This document shows, piece after piece, positions 11,525-24,924 of a stretch of DNA of 64,000 nucleotides. The stretch is taken from positions 525,650 to 589,649 of the forward strand of contig CAUJGJ010000287.1 of NCBI GenBank assembly GCA_963170055.1, in the 5' to 3' direction. The DNA comes from Halisarca cf. caerulea. Taxonomy: Eukaryota > Porifera > Demospongiae > Chondrillida > Halisarcidae. The translations under genes were made by a program, and so were the position numbers. The notes under the pieces are model-generated. The model worked only from the letters and a program-made list of their open reading frames with translations. It ran no database searches and was not told the origin of the DNA. The first letter of the stretch is position 1. Each line of letters starts with the position of its first letter.

Positions 11525-14204
11525 AATGAAAGTTACTTTGTTCACATTTTAAGAAATTTGCAACTTTGGCAATTTTATTCTTATCATAATCATAAAATTA
11601 CCACCGTTAACATTTTTAAGAGACTTTGGAATAGTTGTTTAAGCTGAAATTTGCATTAAATGAAAGTTACTTTGTTCACATTTTAAGAAATTTGCAACTT
11701 TGGCAATTTTATTCTTATCATAAAATTAAAATTTCCACCGTTAACATTTTTAAGAGACTTTGGAATAGTTGTTTAAGCTGAAATTTGCATTAAATGAAAG
11801 TTACTTTGTTCACATTTTAAGAAATTTGCAACTTTGGCAATTTTATTCTTATGATAAAATTAAAATTACCACCGTTAACATTTTTAAGAGACTTTGGAAT
11901 AGTTGTTTAAGCTGAAATTTGCATTAAATGAAAGTTACTTTCTTCACATTTTAAGAAATTTGCAACTTTGGCAATTTTATTCTTATGATAAAATTAAAAT
12001 TACCAGCGTTAACATTTTCAAGAGACTTTGGAATAGTTGTTTAAGCTGAAATTTGCATTGAATGAAAGTTACTTTCTTCACATTTTAAGAAATTTGCAAC
12101 TTTGGCAATTTTATTCTTATCATAAAATTAAAATTACCACCGTTAACATTTTTAAGAGACTTTGGAATAGTTGTTTAAGCTGAAATTTGCATTAAATGAA
12201 AGTTACTTTCTTCACATTTTAAGGAATTTGCAACTTTGGCAATTTTATTCTTATGATAAAATTAAAATTACCAGCGTTAACATTTTGAAGAGACTTTGGA
12301 ATAGTTGTTTAAGCTGAAATTTGCATTAAATGAAAGTTACTTTGTTCACATTTTAAGAAATTTGCAACTTTGGCAATTTTATTCTTATGATAAAATTAAA
12401 ATTACCACCGTTAACATTTTTAAGAGACTTTGGAATAGTTGTTTAAGCTGAAATTTGCATTAAATGAAAGTTACTTTGTTCACATTTTAAGAAATTTGCA
12501 ACTTTGGCAATTTTATTCTTATCATAATCATAAAATTACCACCGTTAACATTTTTAAGAGACTTTGGAATAGTTGTTTAAGCTGAAATTTGCATTAAATG
12601 AAAGTTACTTTGTTCACATTTTAAGAAATTTGCAACTTTGGCAATTTTATTCTTATCATAAAATTAAAATTTCCACCGTTAACATTTTTAAGAGACTTTG
12701 GAATAGTTGTTTAAGCTGAAATTTGCATTAAATGAAAGTTACTTTGTTCACATTTTAAGAAATTTGCAACTTTGGCAATTTTATTCTTATGATAAAATTA
12801 AAATTACCAGCGTTAACATTTTCAAGAGACTTTGGAATAGTTGTTTAAGCTGAAATTTGCATTGAATGAAAGTTACTTTCTTCACATTTTAAGAAATTTG
12901 CAACTTTGGCAATTTTATTCTTATCATAAAATTAAAATTACCACCGTTAACATTTTTAAGAGACTTTGGAATAGTTGTTTAAGCTGAAATTTGCATTAAA
13001 TGAAAGTTACTTTCTTCACATTTTAAGGAATTTGCAACTTTGGCAATTTTATTCTTATGATAAAATTAAAATTACCAGCGTTAACATTTTGAAGAGACTT
13101 TGGAATAGTTGTTTAAGCTGAAATTTGCATTAAATGAAAGTTACTTTGTTCACATTTTAAGAAATTTGCAACTTTGGCAATTTTATTCTTATGATAAAAT
13201 TAAAATTACCACCGTTAACATTTTTAAGAGACTTTGGAATAGTTGTTTAAGCTGAAATTTGCATTAAATGAAAGTTACTTTGTTCACATTTTAAGAAATT
13301 TGCAACTTTGGCAATTTTATTCTTATCATAATCATAAAATTACCACCGTTAACATTTTTAAGAGACTTTGGAATAGTTGTTTAAGCTGAAATTTGCATTA
13401 AATGAAAGTTACTTTGTTCACATTTTAAGAAATTTGCAACTTTGGCAATTTTATTCTTATCATAAAATTAAAATTTCCACCGTTAACATTTTTAAGAGAC
13501 TTTGGAATAGTTGTTTAAGCTGAAATTTGCATTAAATGAAAGTTACTTTGTTCACATTTTAAGAAATTTGCAACTTTGGCAATTTTATTCTTATGATAAA
13601 ATTAAAATTACCACCGTTAACATTTTTAAGAGACTTTGGAATAGTTGTTTAAGCTGAAATTTGCATTAAATGAAAGTTACTTTCTTCACATTTTAAGAAA
13701 TTTGCAACTTTGGCAATTTTATTCTTATGATAAAATTAAAATTACCAGCGTTAACATTTTCAAGAGACTTTGGAATAGTTGTTTAAGCTGAAATTTGCAT
13801 TGAATGAAAGTTACTTTCTTCACATTTTAAGAAATTTGCAACTTTGGCAATTTTATTCTTATCATAAAATTAAAATTACCACCGTTAACATTTTTAAGAG
13901 ACTTTGGAATAGTTGTTTAAGCTGAAATTTGCATTAAATGAAAGTTACTTTCTTCACATTTTAAGGAATTTGCAACTTTGGCAATTTTATTCTTATCATA
14001 AAATTAAAATTACCACCGTTAACATTTTTAAGAGACTTTGGAATAGTTGTTTAAGCTGAAATTTGCATTAAATGAAAGTTACTTTCTTCACATTTTAAGG
14101 AATTTGCAACTTTGGCAATTTTATTCTTATGATAAAATTAAAATTACCAGCGTTAACATTTTGAAGAGACTTTGGAATAGTTGTTTAAGCTGAAATTTGC
14201 ATTG
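11525..14204. repeat. Three copies of a 6-7-monomer higher-order repeat (monomers 86-105)
   Basis: The copies are 11525-12462 (7 monomers), 12463-13266 (6) and 13267-14204 (7). Each opens with AATCAT then T76. The full order is AATCAT, T76, GGCT, CGGC+G134, CCCT, AAGG-CGGG and GGCT. Copy 2 is one monomer short because monomer 95 (12731) is G16-G61 at its left and G80-C93-G134 at its right, a fusion of the third and fourth members. Copy 3 contains a hybrid, monomer 104 (13937), with AAGG at its left and C61-C80-T93 at its right, inserted before the normal AAGG monomer. AATCAT and AAGG are confined to about 11.5-20 kb. Confidence 0.92.
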
Positions 14205-14874
14205 AATGAAAGTTACTTTCTTCACATTTTAAGAAATTTGCAACTTTGGCAATTTTATTCTTATGATAAAATTAAAATTACCACCGTTAACATTTTTAAG
14301 AGACTTTGGAATAGTTGTTTAAGCTGAAATTTGCATTAAATGAAAGTTACTTTGTTCACATTTTAAGAAATTTGCAACTTTGGCAATTTTATTCTTATGA
14401 TAAAATTAAAATTACCAGCGTTAACATTTTCAAGAGACTTTGGAATAGTTGTTTAAGCTGAAATTTGCATTAAATGAAAGTTACTTTCTTCACATTTTAA
14501 GAAATTTGCAACTTTGGCAATTTTATTCTTATGATAAAATTAAAATTACCAGCGTTGACATTTTTAAGAGACTTTGGAATAGTTGTTTAAGCTGAAATTT
14601 GCATTAAATGAAAGTTACTTTCTTCACATTTTAAGAAATTTGCAACTTTGGCAATTTTATTCTTATCATAAAATTAAAATTACCAGCGTTAACATTTTCA
14701 AGAGACTTTGGAATAGTTGTTTAAGCTGAAATTTGCATTAAATGAAAGTTACTTTGTTCACATTTTAAGAAATTTGCAACTTTGGCAATTTTATTCTTAT
14801 GATAAAATTAAAATTACCACCGTTAACATTTTTAAGAGACTTTGGAATAGTTGTTTAAGCTGAAATTTGCATTA
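14205..14874. repeat. Transitional monomers 106-110
   Basis: Codes run CGCT, GGGC, CGGT+G85, CCGC, GGCT. The order CGCT, GGGC, CGGT+G85 following an AAGG monomer reappears at monomers 149-151 (19967-20368), linking this stretch to the 13-mer domain. Confidence 0.8.
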
Positions 14875-15946
14875 AATGAAAGTTACTTTCTTCACATTTT
14901 AAGAAATTTGCAACTTTGGCAATTTTATTCTTATCATAATCATAAAATTACCACCGTTAACATTTTTAAGAGACTTTGGAATAGTTGTTTAAGCTGAAAT
15001 TTGCATTAAATGAAAGTTACTTTGTTCACATTTTAAGAAATTTGCAACTTTGGCAATTTTATTCTTATCATAAAATTAAAATTACCACCGTTAACATTTT
15101 CAAGAGACTTTGGAATAGTTGTTTAAGCTGAAATTTGCATTAAATGAAAGTTACTTTCTTCACATTTTAAGAAATTTGCAACTTTGGCAATTTTATTCTT
15201 ATGATAAAATTAAAATTACCAGCGTTAACATTTTCAAGAGACTTTGGAATAGTTGTTTAAGCTGAAATTTGCATTAAATGAAAGTTACTTTCTTCACATT
15301 TTAAGAAATTTGCAACTTTGGCAATTTTATTCTTATGATAAAATTAAAATTACCACCGTTAACATTTTTAAGAGACTTTGGAATAGTTGTTTAAGCTGAA
15401 ATTTGCATTAAATGAAAGTTACTTTGTTCACATTTTAAGAAATTTGCAACTTTGGCAATTTTATTCTTATCATAATCATAAAATTACCACCGTTAACATT
15501 TTTAAGAGACTTTGGAATAGTTGTTTAAGCTGAAATTTGCATTAAATGAAAGTTACTTTCTTCACATTTTAAGAAATTTGCAACTTTGGCAATTTTATTC
15601 TTATGATAAAATTAAAATTACCAGCGTTGACATTTTCAAGAGACTTTGGAATAGTTGTTTAAGCTGAAATTTGCATTAAATGAAAGTTACTTTGTTCACA
15701 TTTTAAGAAATTTGCAACTTTGGCAATTTTATTCTTATGATAAAATTAAAATTACCACCGTTAACATTTTTAAGAGACTTTGGAATAGTTGTTTAAGCTG
15801 AAATTTGCATTAAATGAAAGTTACTTTCTTCACATTTTAAGAAATTTGCAACTTTGGCAATTTTATTCTTATGATAAAATTAAAATTACCAGCGTTAACA
15901 TTTTCAAGAGACTTTGGAATAGTTGTTTAAGCTGAAATTTGCATTA
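14875..15946. repeat. 8-monomer higher-order repeat, copy 1 (1072 bp)
   Basis: AATCAT monomers at 14933 and 15469 and the G85 marker at 15629 each recur 1072 bp downstream (16005, 16541, 16701). Monomer order is AATCAT, GCCC, CGGC, CGCT, AATCAT, CGGC+G85, GGCT, CGGC. AATCAT recurs every 4 monomers (536 bp) here, so the 8-mer may itself derive from a 4-mer. Confidence 0.88.
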
Positions 15947-17018
15947 AATGAAAGTTACTTTGTTCACATTTTAAGAAATTTGCAACTTTGGCAATTTTAT
16001 TCTTATCATAATCATAAAATTACCACCGTTAACATTTTTAAGAGACTTTGGAATAGTTGTTTAAGCTGAAATTTGCATTAAATGAAAGTTACTTTGTTCA
16101 CATTTTAAGAAATTTGCAACTTTGGCAATTTTATTCTTATCATAAAATTAAAATTACCACCGTTAACATTTTCAAGAGACTTTGGAATAGTTGTTTAAGC
16201 TGAAATTTGCATTAAATGAAAGTTACTTTCTTCACATTTTAAGAAATTTGCAACTTTGGCAATTTTATTCTTATGATAAAATTAAAATTACCAGCGTTAA
16301 CATTTTCAAGAGACTTTGGAATAGTTGTTTAAGCTGAAATTTGCATTAAATGAAAGTTACTTTGTTCACATTTTAAGAAATTTGCAACTTTGGCAATTTT
16401 ATTCTTATGATAAAATTAAAATTACCACCGTTAACATTTTTAAGAGACTTTGGAATAGTTGTTTAAGCTGAAATTTGCATTAAATGAAAGTTACTTTGTT
16501 CACATTTTAAGAAATTTGCAACTTTGGCAATTTTATTCTTATCATAATCATAAAATTACCACCGTTAACATTTTTAAGAGACTTTGGAATAGTTGTTTAA
16601 GCTGAAATTTGCATTAAATGAAAGTTACTTTCTTCACATTTTAAGAAATTTGCAACTTTGGCAATTTTATTCTTATGATAAAATTAAAATTACCAGCGTT
16701 GACATTTTCAAGAGACTTTGGAATAGTTGTTTAAGCTGAAATTTGCATTAAATGAAAGTTACTTTGTTCACATTTTAAGAAATTTGCAACTTTGGCAATT
16801 TTATTCTTATGATAAAATTAAAATTACCACCGTTAACATTTTTAAGAGACTTTGGAATAGTTGTTTAAGCTGAAATTTGCATTAAATGAAAGTTACTTTC
16901 TTCACATTTTAAGAAATTTGCAACTTTGGCAATTTTATTCTTATCATAAAATTAAAATTACCACCGTTAACATTTTTAAGAGACTTTGGAATAGTTGTTT
17001 AAGCTGAAATTTGCATTA
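15947..17018. repeat. 8-monomer higher-order repeat, copy 2 (1072 bp)
   Basis: This copy matches 14875-15946 except at position 16 in the first and fourth monomers and in the last monomer (CCCT instead of CGGC). Its last two monomers also start the first copy of the 13-mer, so the two HORs overlap. Confidence 0.85.
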
Positions 17019-18492
17019 AATGAAAGTTACTTTGTTCACATTTTAAGAAATTTGCAACTTTGGCAATTTTATTCTTATCATAAAATTAAAATTACCACCG
17101 TTAACATTTTCAAGAGACTTTGGAATAGTTGTTTAAGCTGAAATTTGCATTAAATGAAAGTTACTTTCTTCACATTTTAAGAAATTTGCAACTTTGGCAA
17201 TTTTATTCTTATGATAAAATTAAAATTACCAGCGTTAACATTTTCAAGAGACTTTGGAATAGTTGTTTAAGCTGAAATTTGCATTAAATGAAAGTTACTT
17301 TGTTCACATTTTAAGAAATTTGCAACTTTGGCAATTTTATTCTTATGATAAAATTAAAATTACCACCGTTAACATTTTTAAGAGACTTTGGAATAGTTGT
17401 TTAAGCTGAAATTTGCATTAAATGAAAGTTACTTTGTTCACATTTTAAGAAATTTGCAACTTTGGCAATTTTATTCTTATCATAATCATAAAATTACCAC
17501 CGTTAACATTTTTAAGAGACTTTGGAATAGTTGTTTAAGCTGAAATTTGCATTAAATGAAAGTTACTTTGTTCACATTTTAAGAAATTTGCAACTTTGGC
17601 AATTTTATTCTTATCATAAAATTAAAATTTCCACCGTTAACATTTTTAAGAGACTTTGGAATAGTTGTTTAAGCTGAAATTTGCATTAAATGAAAGTTAC
17701 TTTGTTCACATTTTAAGAAATTTGCAACTTTGGCAATTTTATTCTTATCATAAAATTAAAATTACCACCGTTAACATTTTTAAGAGACTTTGGAATAGTT
17801 GTTTAAGCTGAAATTTGCATTAAATGAAAGTTACTTTCTTCACATTTTAAGAAATTTGCAACTTTGGCAATTTTATTCTTATGATAAAATTAAAATTACC
17901 AGCGTTAACATTTTCAAGAGACTTTGGAATAGTTGTTTAAGCTGAAATTTGCATTGAATGAAAGTTACTTTCTTCACATTTTAAGAAATTTGCAACTTTG
18001 GCAATTTTATTCTTATCATAAAATTAAAATTACCACCGTTAACATTTTTAAGAGACTTTGGAATAGTTGTTTAAGCTGAAATTTGCATTAAATGAAAGTT
18101 ACTTTCTTCACATTTTAAGGAATTTGCAACTTTGGCAATTTTATTCTTATGATAAAATTAAAATTACCAGCGTTAACATTTTGAAGAGACTTTGGAATAG
18201 TTGTTTAAGCTGAAATTTGCATTAAATGAAAGTTACTTTCTTCACATTTTAAGAAATTTGCAACTTTGGCAATTTTATTCTTATGATAAAATTAAAATTA
18301 CCAGCGTTAACATTTTCAAGAGACTTTGGAATAGTTGTTTAAGCTGAAATTTGCATTAAATGAAAGTTACTTTCTTCACATTTTAAGAAATTTGCAACTT
18401 TGGCAATTTTATTCTTATGATAAAATTAAAATTACCAGCGTTGACATTTTTAAGAGACTTTGGAATAGTTGTTTAAGCTGAAATTTGCATTA
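16751..18492. repeat. 13-monomer higher-order repeat, copy 1 (1742 bp)
   Basis: Monomers 125-137 are GGCT, CCCT, GCCC, CGGC, GGCT, AATCAT, T76, GCCT, CGGC+G134, CCCT, AAGG-CGGG, CGGC, CGGT+G85. The next 13 monomers repeat the first 11 in the same order. AATCAT (17479 and 19221) and G134 (17956 and 19698) are each exactly 1742 bp apart. The embedded six-monomer block AATCAT to AAGG is the one seen at 11525. Confidence 0.92.
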
Positions 18493-20234
18493 AATGAAAG
18501 TTACTTTGTTCACATTTTAAGAAATTTGCAACTTTGGCAATTTTATTCTTATGATAAAATTAAAATTACCACCGTTAACATTTTTAAGAGACTTTGGAAT
18601 AGTTGTTTAAGCTGAAATTTGCATTAAATGAAAGTTACTTTCTTCACATTTTAAGAAATTTGCAACTTTGGCAATTTTATTCTTATCATAAAATTAAAAT
18701 TACCACCGTTAACATTTTTAAGAGACTTTGGAATAGTTGTTTAAGCTGAAATTTGCATTAAATGAAAGTTACTTTGTTCACATTTTAAGAAATTTGCAAC
18801 TTTGGCAATTTTATTCTTATCATAAAATTAAAATTACCACCGTTAACATTTTCAAGAGACTTTGGAATAGTTGTTTAAGCTGAAATTTGCATTAAATGAA
18901 AGTTACTTTCTTCACATTTTAAGAAATTTGCAACTTTGGCAATTTTATTCTTATGATAAAATTAAAATTACCAGCGTTAACATTTTCAAGAGACTTTGGA
19001 ATAGTTGTTTAAGCTGAAATTTGCATTAAATGAAAGTTACTTTGTTCACATTTTAAGAAATTTGCAACTTTGGCAATTTTATTCTTATGATAAAATTAAA
19101 ATTACCACCGTTAACATTTTTAAGAGACTTTGGAATAGTTGTTTAAGCTGAAATTTGCATTAAATGAAAGTTACTTTGTTCACATTTTAAGAAATTTGCA
19201 ACTTTGGCAATTTTATTCTTATCATAATCATAAAATTACCACCGTTAACATTTTTAAGAGACTTTGGAATAGTTGTTTAAGCTGAAATTTGCATTAAATG
19301 AAAGTTACTTTGTTCACATTTTAAGAAATTTGCAACTTTGGCAATTTTATTCTTATCATAAAATTAAAATTTCCACCGTTAACATTTTTAAGAGACTTTG
19401 GAATAGTTGTTTAAGCTGAAATTTGCATTAAATGAAAGTTACTTTGTTCACATTTTAAGAAATTTGCAACTTTGGCAATTTTATTCTTATCATAAAATTA
19501 AAATTACCACCGTTAACATTTTTAAGAGACTTTGGAATAGTTGTTTAAGCTGAAATTTGCATTAAATGAAAGTTACTTTCTTCACATTTTAAGAAATTTG
19601 CAACTTTGGCAATTTTATTCTTATGATAAAATTAAAATTACCAGCGTTAACATTTTCAAGAGACTTTGGAATAGTTGTTTAAGCTGAAATTTGCATTGAA
19701 TGAAAGTTACTTTCTTCACATTTTAAGAAATTTGCAACTTTGGCAATTTTATTCTTATCATAAAATTAAAATTACCACCGTTAACATTTTTAAGAGACTT
19801 TGGAATAGTTGTTTAAGCTGAAATTTGCATTAAATGAAAGTTACTTTCTTCACATTTTAAGGAATTTGCAACTTTGGCAATTTTATTCTTATGATAAAAT
19901 TAAAATTACCAGCGTTAACATTTTGAAGAGACTTTGGAATAGTTGTTTAAGCTGAAATTTGCATTAAATGAAAGTTACTTTCTTCACATTTTAAGAAATT
20001 TGCAACTTTGGCAATTTTATTCTTATGATAAAATTAAAATTACCACCGTTAACATTTTTAAGAGACTTTGGAATAGTTGTTTAAGCTGAAATTTGCATTA
20101 AATGAAAGTTACTTTGTTCACATTTTAAGAAATTTGCAACTTTGGCAATTTTATTCTTATGATAAAATTAAAATTACCAGCGTTAACATTTTCAAGAGAC
20201 TTTGGAATAGTTGTTTAAGCTGAAATTTGCATTA
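18493..20234. repeat. 13-monomer higher-order repeat, copy 2 (1742 bp)
   Basis: Monomers 138-148 match 125-135. The last two monomers of this copy are CGCT and GGGC rather than CGGC and CGGT+G85, and instead match monomers 106-107. This looks like a junction where material related to 14205 was joined to the 13-mer. Confidence 0.88.
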
Positions 20235-21574
20235 AATGAAAGTTACTTTCTTCACATTTTAAGAAATTTGCAACTTTGGCAATTTTATTCTTATGATAAA
20301 ATTAAAATTACCAGCGTTGACATTTTTAAGAGACTTTGGAATAGTTGTTTAAGCTGAAATTTGCATTAAATGAAAGTTACTTTGTTCACATTTTAAGAAA
20401 TTTGCAACTTTGGCAATTTTATTCTTATGATAAAATTAAAATTACCACCGTTAACATTTTTAAGAGACTTTGGAATAGTTGTTTAAGCTGAAATTTGCAT
20501 TAAATGAAAGTTACTTTCTTCACATTTTAAGAAATTTGCAACTTTGGCAATTTTATTCTTATCATAAAATTAAAATTACCACCGTTAACATTTTTAAGAG
20601 ACTTTGGAATAGTTGTTTAAGCTGAAATTTGCATTAAATGAAAGTTACTTTGTTCACATTTTAAGAAATTTGCAACTTTGGCAATTTTATTCTTATCATA
20701 AAATTAAAATTACCACCGTTAACATTTTCAAGAGACTTTGGAATAGTTGTTTAAGCTGAAATTTGCATTAAATGAAAGTTACTTTCTTCACATTTTAAGA
20801 AATTTGCAACTTTGGCAATTTTATTCTTATGATAAAATTAAAATTACCACCGTTAACATTTTTAAGAGACTTTGGAATAGTTGTTTAAGCTGAAATTTGC
20901 ATTAAATGAAAGTTACTTTCTTCACATTTTAAGAAATTTGCAACTTTGGCAATTTTATTCTTATGATAAAATTAAAATTACCAGCGTTAACATTTTGAAG
21001 AGACTTTGGAATAGTTGTTTAAGCTGAAATTTGCATTAAATGAAAGTTACTTTCTTCACATTTTAAGAAATTTGCAACTTTGGCAATTTCATTCTTATGA
21101 TAAAATTAAAATTACCACCGTTAACATTTTCAAGAGACTTTGGAATAGTTGTTTAAGCTGAAATTTGCATTAAATGAAAGTTACTTTCTTCACATTTTAA
21201 GAAATTTGCAACTTTGGCAATTTTATTCTTATGATAAAATTAAAATTACCAGCGTTAACATTTTCAAGAGACTTTGGAATAGTTGTTTAAGCTGAAATTT
21301 GCATTAAATGAAAGTTACTTTCTTCACATTTTAAGAAATTTGCAACTTTGGCAATTTTATTCTTATGATAAAATTAAAATTACCAGCGTTGACATTTTTA
21401 AGAGACTTTGGAATAGTTGTTTAAGCTGAAATTTGCATTAAATGAAAGTTACTTTGTTCACATTTTAAGAAATTTGCAACTTTGGCAATTTTATTCTTAT
21501 GATAAAATTAAAATTACCACCGTTAACATTTTTAAGAGACTTTGGAATAGTTGTTTAAGCTGAAATTTGCATTA
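20235..21574. repeat. Monomers 151-160, ten units with two G85 monomers
   Basis: Codes are CGGT+G85, GGCT, CCCT, GCCC, CGCT, CGGG, CGCC, CGGC, CGGT+G85, GGCT. G85 markers at 20319 and 21391 are 8 monomers apart. Monomer 157 has a private c ('atttcatt', near 21090). The run CGGG, CGCC, CGGC, CGGT+G85 matches monomers 16-19 at the left end of the window. Confidence 0.82.
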
Positions 21575-22914
21575 AATGAAAGTTACTTTCTTCACATTTT
21601 AAGAAATTTGCAACTTTGGCAATTTTATTCTTATGATAAAATTAAAATTACCACCGTTAACATTTTTAAGAGACTTTGGAATAGTTGTTTAAGCTGAAAT
21701 TTGCATTAAATGAAAGTTACTTTGTTCACATTTTAAGAAATTTGCAACTTTGGCAATTTTATTCTTATCATAAAATTAAAATTACCACCGTTAACATTTT
21801 TAAGAGACTTTGGAATAGTTGTTTAAGCTGAAATTTGCATTAAATGAAAGTTACTTTCTTCACATTTTAAGAAATTTGCAACTTTGGCAATTTTATTCTT
21901 ATGATAAAATTAAAATTACCACCGTTAACATTTTTAAGAGACTTTGGAATAGTTGTTTAAGCTGAAATTTGCATTAAATGAAAGTTACTTTCTTCACATT
22001 TTAAGAAATTTGCAACTTTGGCAATTTTATTCTTATGATAAAATTAAAATTACCACCGTTAACATTTTTAAGAGACTTTGGAATAGTTGTTTAAGCTGAA
22101 ATTTGCATTAAATGAAAGTTACTTTGTTCACATTTTAAGAAATTTGCAACTTTGGCAATTTTATTCTTATCATAAAATTAAAATTACCACCGTTAACATT
22201 TTTAAGAGACTTTGGAATAGTTGTTTAAGCTGAAATTTGCATTAAATGAAAGTTACTTTCTTCACATTTTAAGAAATTTGCAACTTTGGCAATTTTATTC
22301 TTATGATAAAATTTAAATTACCACCGTTAACATTTTTAAGAGACTTTGGAATAGTTGTTTAAGCTGAAATTTGCATTAAATGAAAGTTACTTTCTTCACA
22401 TTTTAAGAAATTTGCAACTTTGGCAATTTTATTCTTATGATAAAATTAAAATTACCACCGTTAACATTTTTAAGAGACTTTGGAATAGTTGTTTAAGCTG
22501 AAATTTGCATTAAATGAAAGTTACTTTCTTCACATTTTAAGAAATTTGCAACTTTGGCAATTTTATTCTTATCATAAAATTAAAATTACCACCGTTAATA
22601 TTTTTAAGAGACTTTGGAATAGTTGTTTAAGCTGAAATTTGCATTAAATGAAAGTTACTTTGTTCACATTTTAAGAAATTTGCAACTTTGGCAATTTTAT
22701 TCTTATGATAAAATTAAAATTACCACCGTTAACATTTTTAAGAGACTTTGGAATAGTTGTTTAAGCTGAAATTTGCATTAAATGAAAGTTACTTTGTTCA
22801 CATTTTAAGAAATTTGCAACTTTGGCAATTTTATTCTTATCATAAAATTAAAATTACCACCGTTAACATTTTTAAGAGACTTTGGAATAGTTGTTTAAGC
22901 TGAAATTTGCATTA
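21575..22914. repeat. 10-monomer higher-order repeat, copy 1 (1340 bp)
   Basis: Monomers 161-170 and 171-180 have identical codes in order. Two rare changes mark both copies: 'aaatttaaatt' in the sixth monomer and 'gttaatatt' in the eighth (22599 and 23939, exactly 1340 bp apart). Both remove or create palindromes: the first makes attTaaat, the second abolishes the gttaac site. Confidence 0.94.
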
Positions 22915-24254
22915 AATGAAAGTTACTTTCTTCACATTTTAAGAAATTTGCAACTTTGGCAATTTTATTCTTATGATAAAATTAAAATTACCACCGTTAA
23001 CATTTTTAAGAGACTTTGGAATAGTTGTTTAAGCTGAAATTTGCATTAAATGAAAGTTACTTTGTTCACATTTTAAGAAATTTGCAACTTTGGCAATTTT
23101 ATTCTTATCATAAAATTAAAATTACCACCGTTAACATTTTTAAGAGACTTTGGAATAGTTGTTTAAGCTGAAATTTGCATTAAATGAAAGTTACTTTCTT
23201 CACATTTTAAGAAATTTGCAACTTTGGCAATTTTATTCTTATGATAAAATTAAAATTACCACCGTTAACATTTTTAAGAGACTTTGGAATAGTTGTTTAA
23301 GCTGAAATTTGCATTAAATGAAAGTTACTTTCTTCACATTTTAAGAAATTTGCAACTTTGGCAATTTTATTCTTATGATAAAATTAAAATTACCACCGTT
23401 AACATTTTTAAGAGACTTTGGAATAGTTGTTTAAGCTGAAATTTGCATTAAATGAAAGTTACTTTGTTCACATTTTAAGAAATTTGCAACTTTGGCAATT
23501 TTATTCTTATCATAAAATTAAAATTACCACCGTTAACATTTTTAAGAGACTTTGGAATAGTTGTTTAAGCTGAAATTTGCATTAAATGAAAGTTACTTTC
23601 TTCACATTTTAAGAAATTTGCAACTTTGGCAATTTTATTCTTATGATAAAATTTAAATTACCACCGTTAACATTTTTAAGAGACTTTGGAATAGTTGTTT
23701 AAGCTGAAATTTGCATTAAATGAAAGTTACTTTCTTCACATTTTAAGAAATTTGCAACTTTGGCAATTTTATTCTTATGATAAAATTAAAATTACCACCG
23801 TTAACATTTTTAAGAGACTTTGGAATAGTTGTTTAAGCTGAAATTTGCATTAAATGAAAGTTACTTTCTTCACATTTTAAGAAATTTGCAACTTTGGCAA
23901 TTTTATTCTTATCATAAAATTAAAATTACCACCGTTAATATTTTTAAGAGACTTTGGAATAGTTGTTTAAGCTGAAATTTGCATTAAATGAAAGTTACTT
24001 TGTTCACATTTTAAGAAATTTGCAACTTTGGCAATTTTATTCTTATGATAAAATTAAAATTACCACCGTTAACATTTTTAAGAGACTTTGGAATAGTTGT
24101 TTAAGCTGAAATTTGCATTAAATGAAAGTTACTTTGTTCACATTTTAAGAAATTTGCAACTTTGGCAATTTTATTCTTATCATAAAATTAAAATTACCAC
24201 CGTTAACATTTTTAAGAGACTTTGGAATAGTTGTTTAAGCTGAAATTTGCATTA
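22915..24254. repeat. 10-monomer higher-order repeat, copy 2 (1340 bp)
   Basis: Second tandem copy of 21575-22914. Its right half (23585-24254) was then duplicated again as a 5-mer at 24255-24924, so the duplication order is readable: the 10-mer event first, the 5-mer second. Confidence 0.94.
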
Positions 24255-24924
24255 AATGAAAGTTACTTTCTTCACATTTTAAGAAATTTGCAACTTTGGC
24301 AATTTTATTCTTATGATAAAATTTAAATTACCACCGTTAACATTTTTAAGAGACTTTGGAATAGTTGTTTAAGCTGAAATTTGCATTAAATGAAAGTTAC
24401 TTTCTTCACATTTTAAGAAATTTGCAACTTTGGCAATTTTATTCTTATGATACAATTAAAATTACCACCGTTAACATTTTTAAGAGACTTTGGAATAGTT
24501 GTTTAAGCTGAAATTTGCATTAAATGAAAGTTACTTTCTTCACATTTTAAGAAATTTGCAACTTTGGCAATTTTATTCTTATCATAAAATTAAAATTACC
24601 ACCGTTAATATTTTTAAGAGACTTTGGAATAGTTGTTTAAGCTGAAATTTGCATTAAATGAAAGTTACTTTGTTCACATTTTAAGAAATTTGCAACTTTG
24701 GCAATTTTATTCTTATGATAAAATTAAAATTACCACCGTTAACATTTTTAAGAGACTTTGGAATAGTTGTTTAAGCTGAAATTTGCATTAAATGAAAGTT
24801 ACTTTGTTCACATTTTAAGAAATTTGCAACTTTGGCAATTTTATTCTTATCATAAAATTAAAATTACCACCGTTAACATTTTTAAGAGACTTTGGAATAG
24901 TTGTTTAAGCTGAAATTTGCATTA
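24255..24924. repeat. 5-monomer duplication of the right half of the 10-mer (670 bp)
   Basis: Monomers 181-185 repeat 176-180, including 'aaatttaaatt' and 'gttaatatt' (24609, 670 bp after 23939). A private change 'gatacaatt' near 24453 in the second monomer is absent from the source and must be younger than the duplication. Confidence 0.93.
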
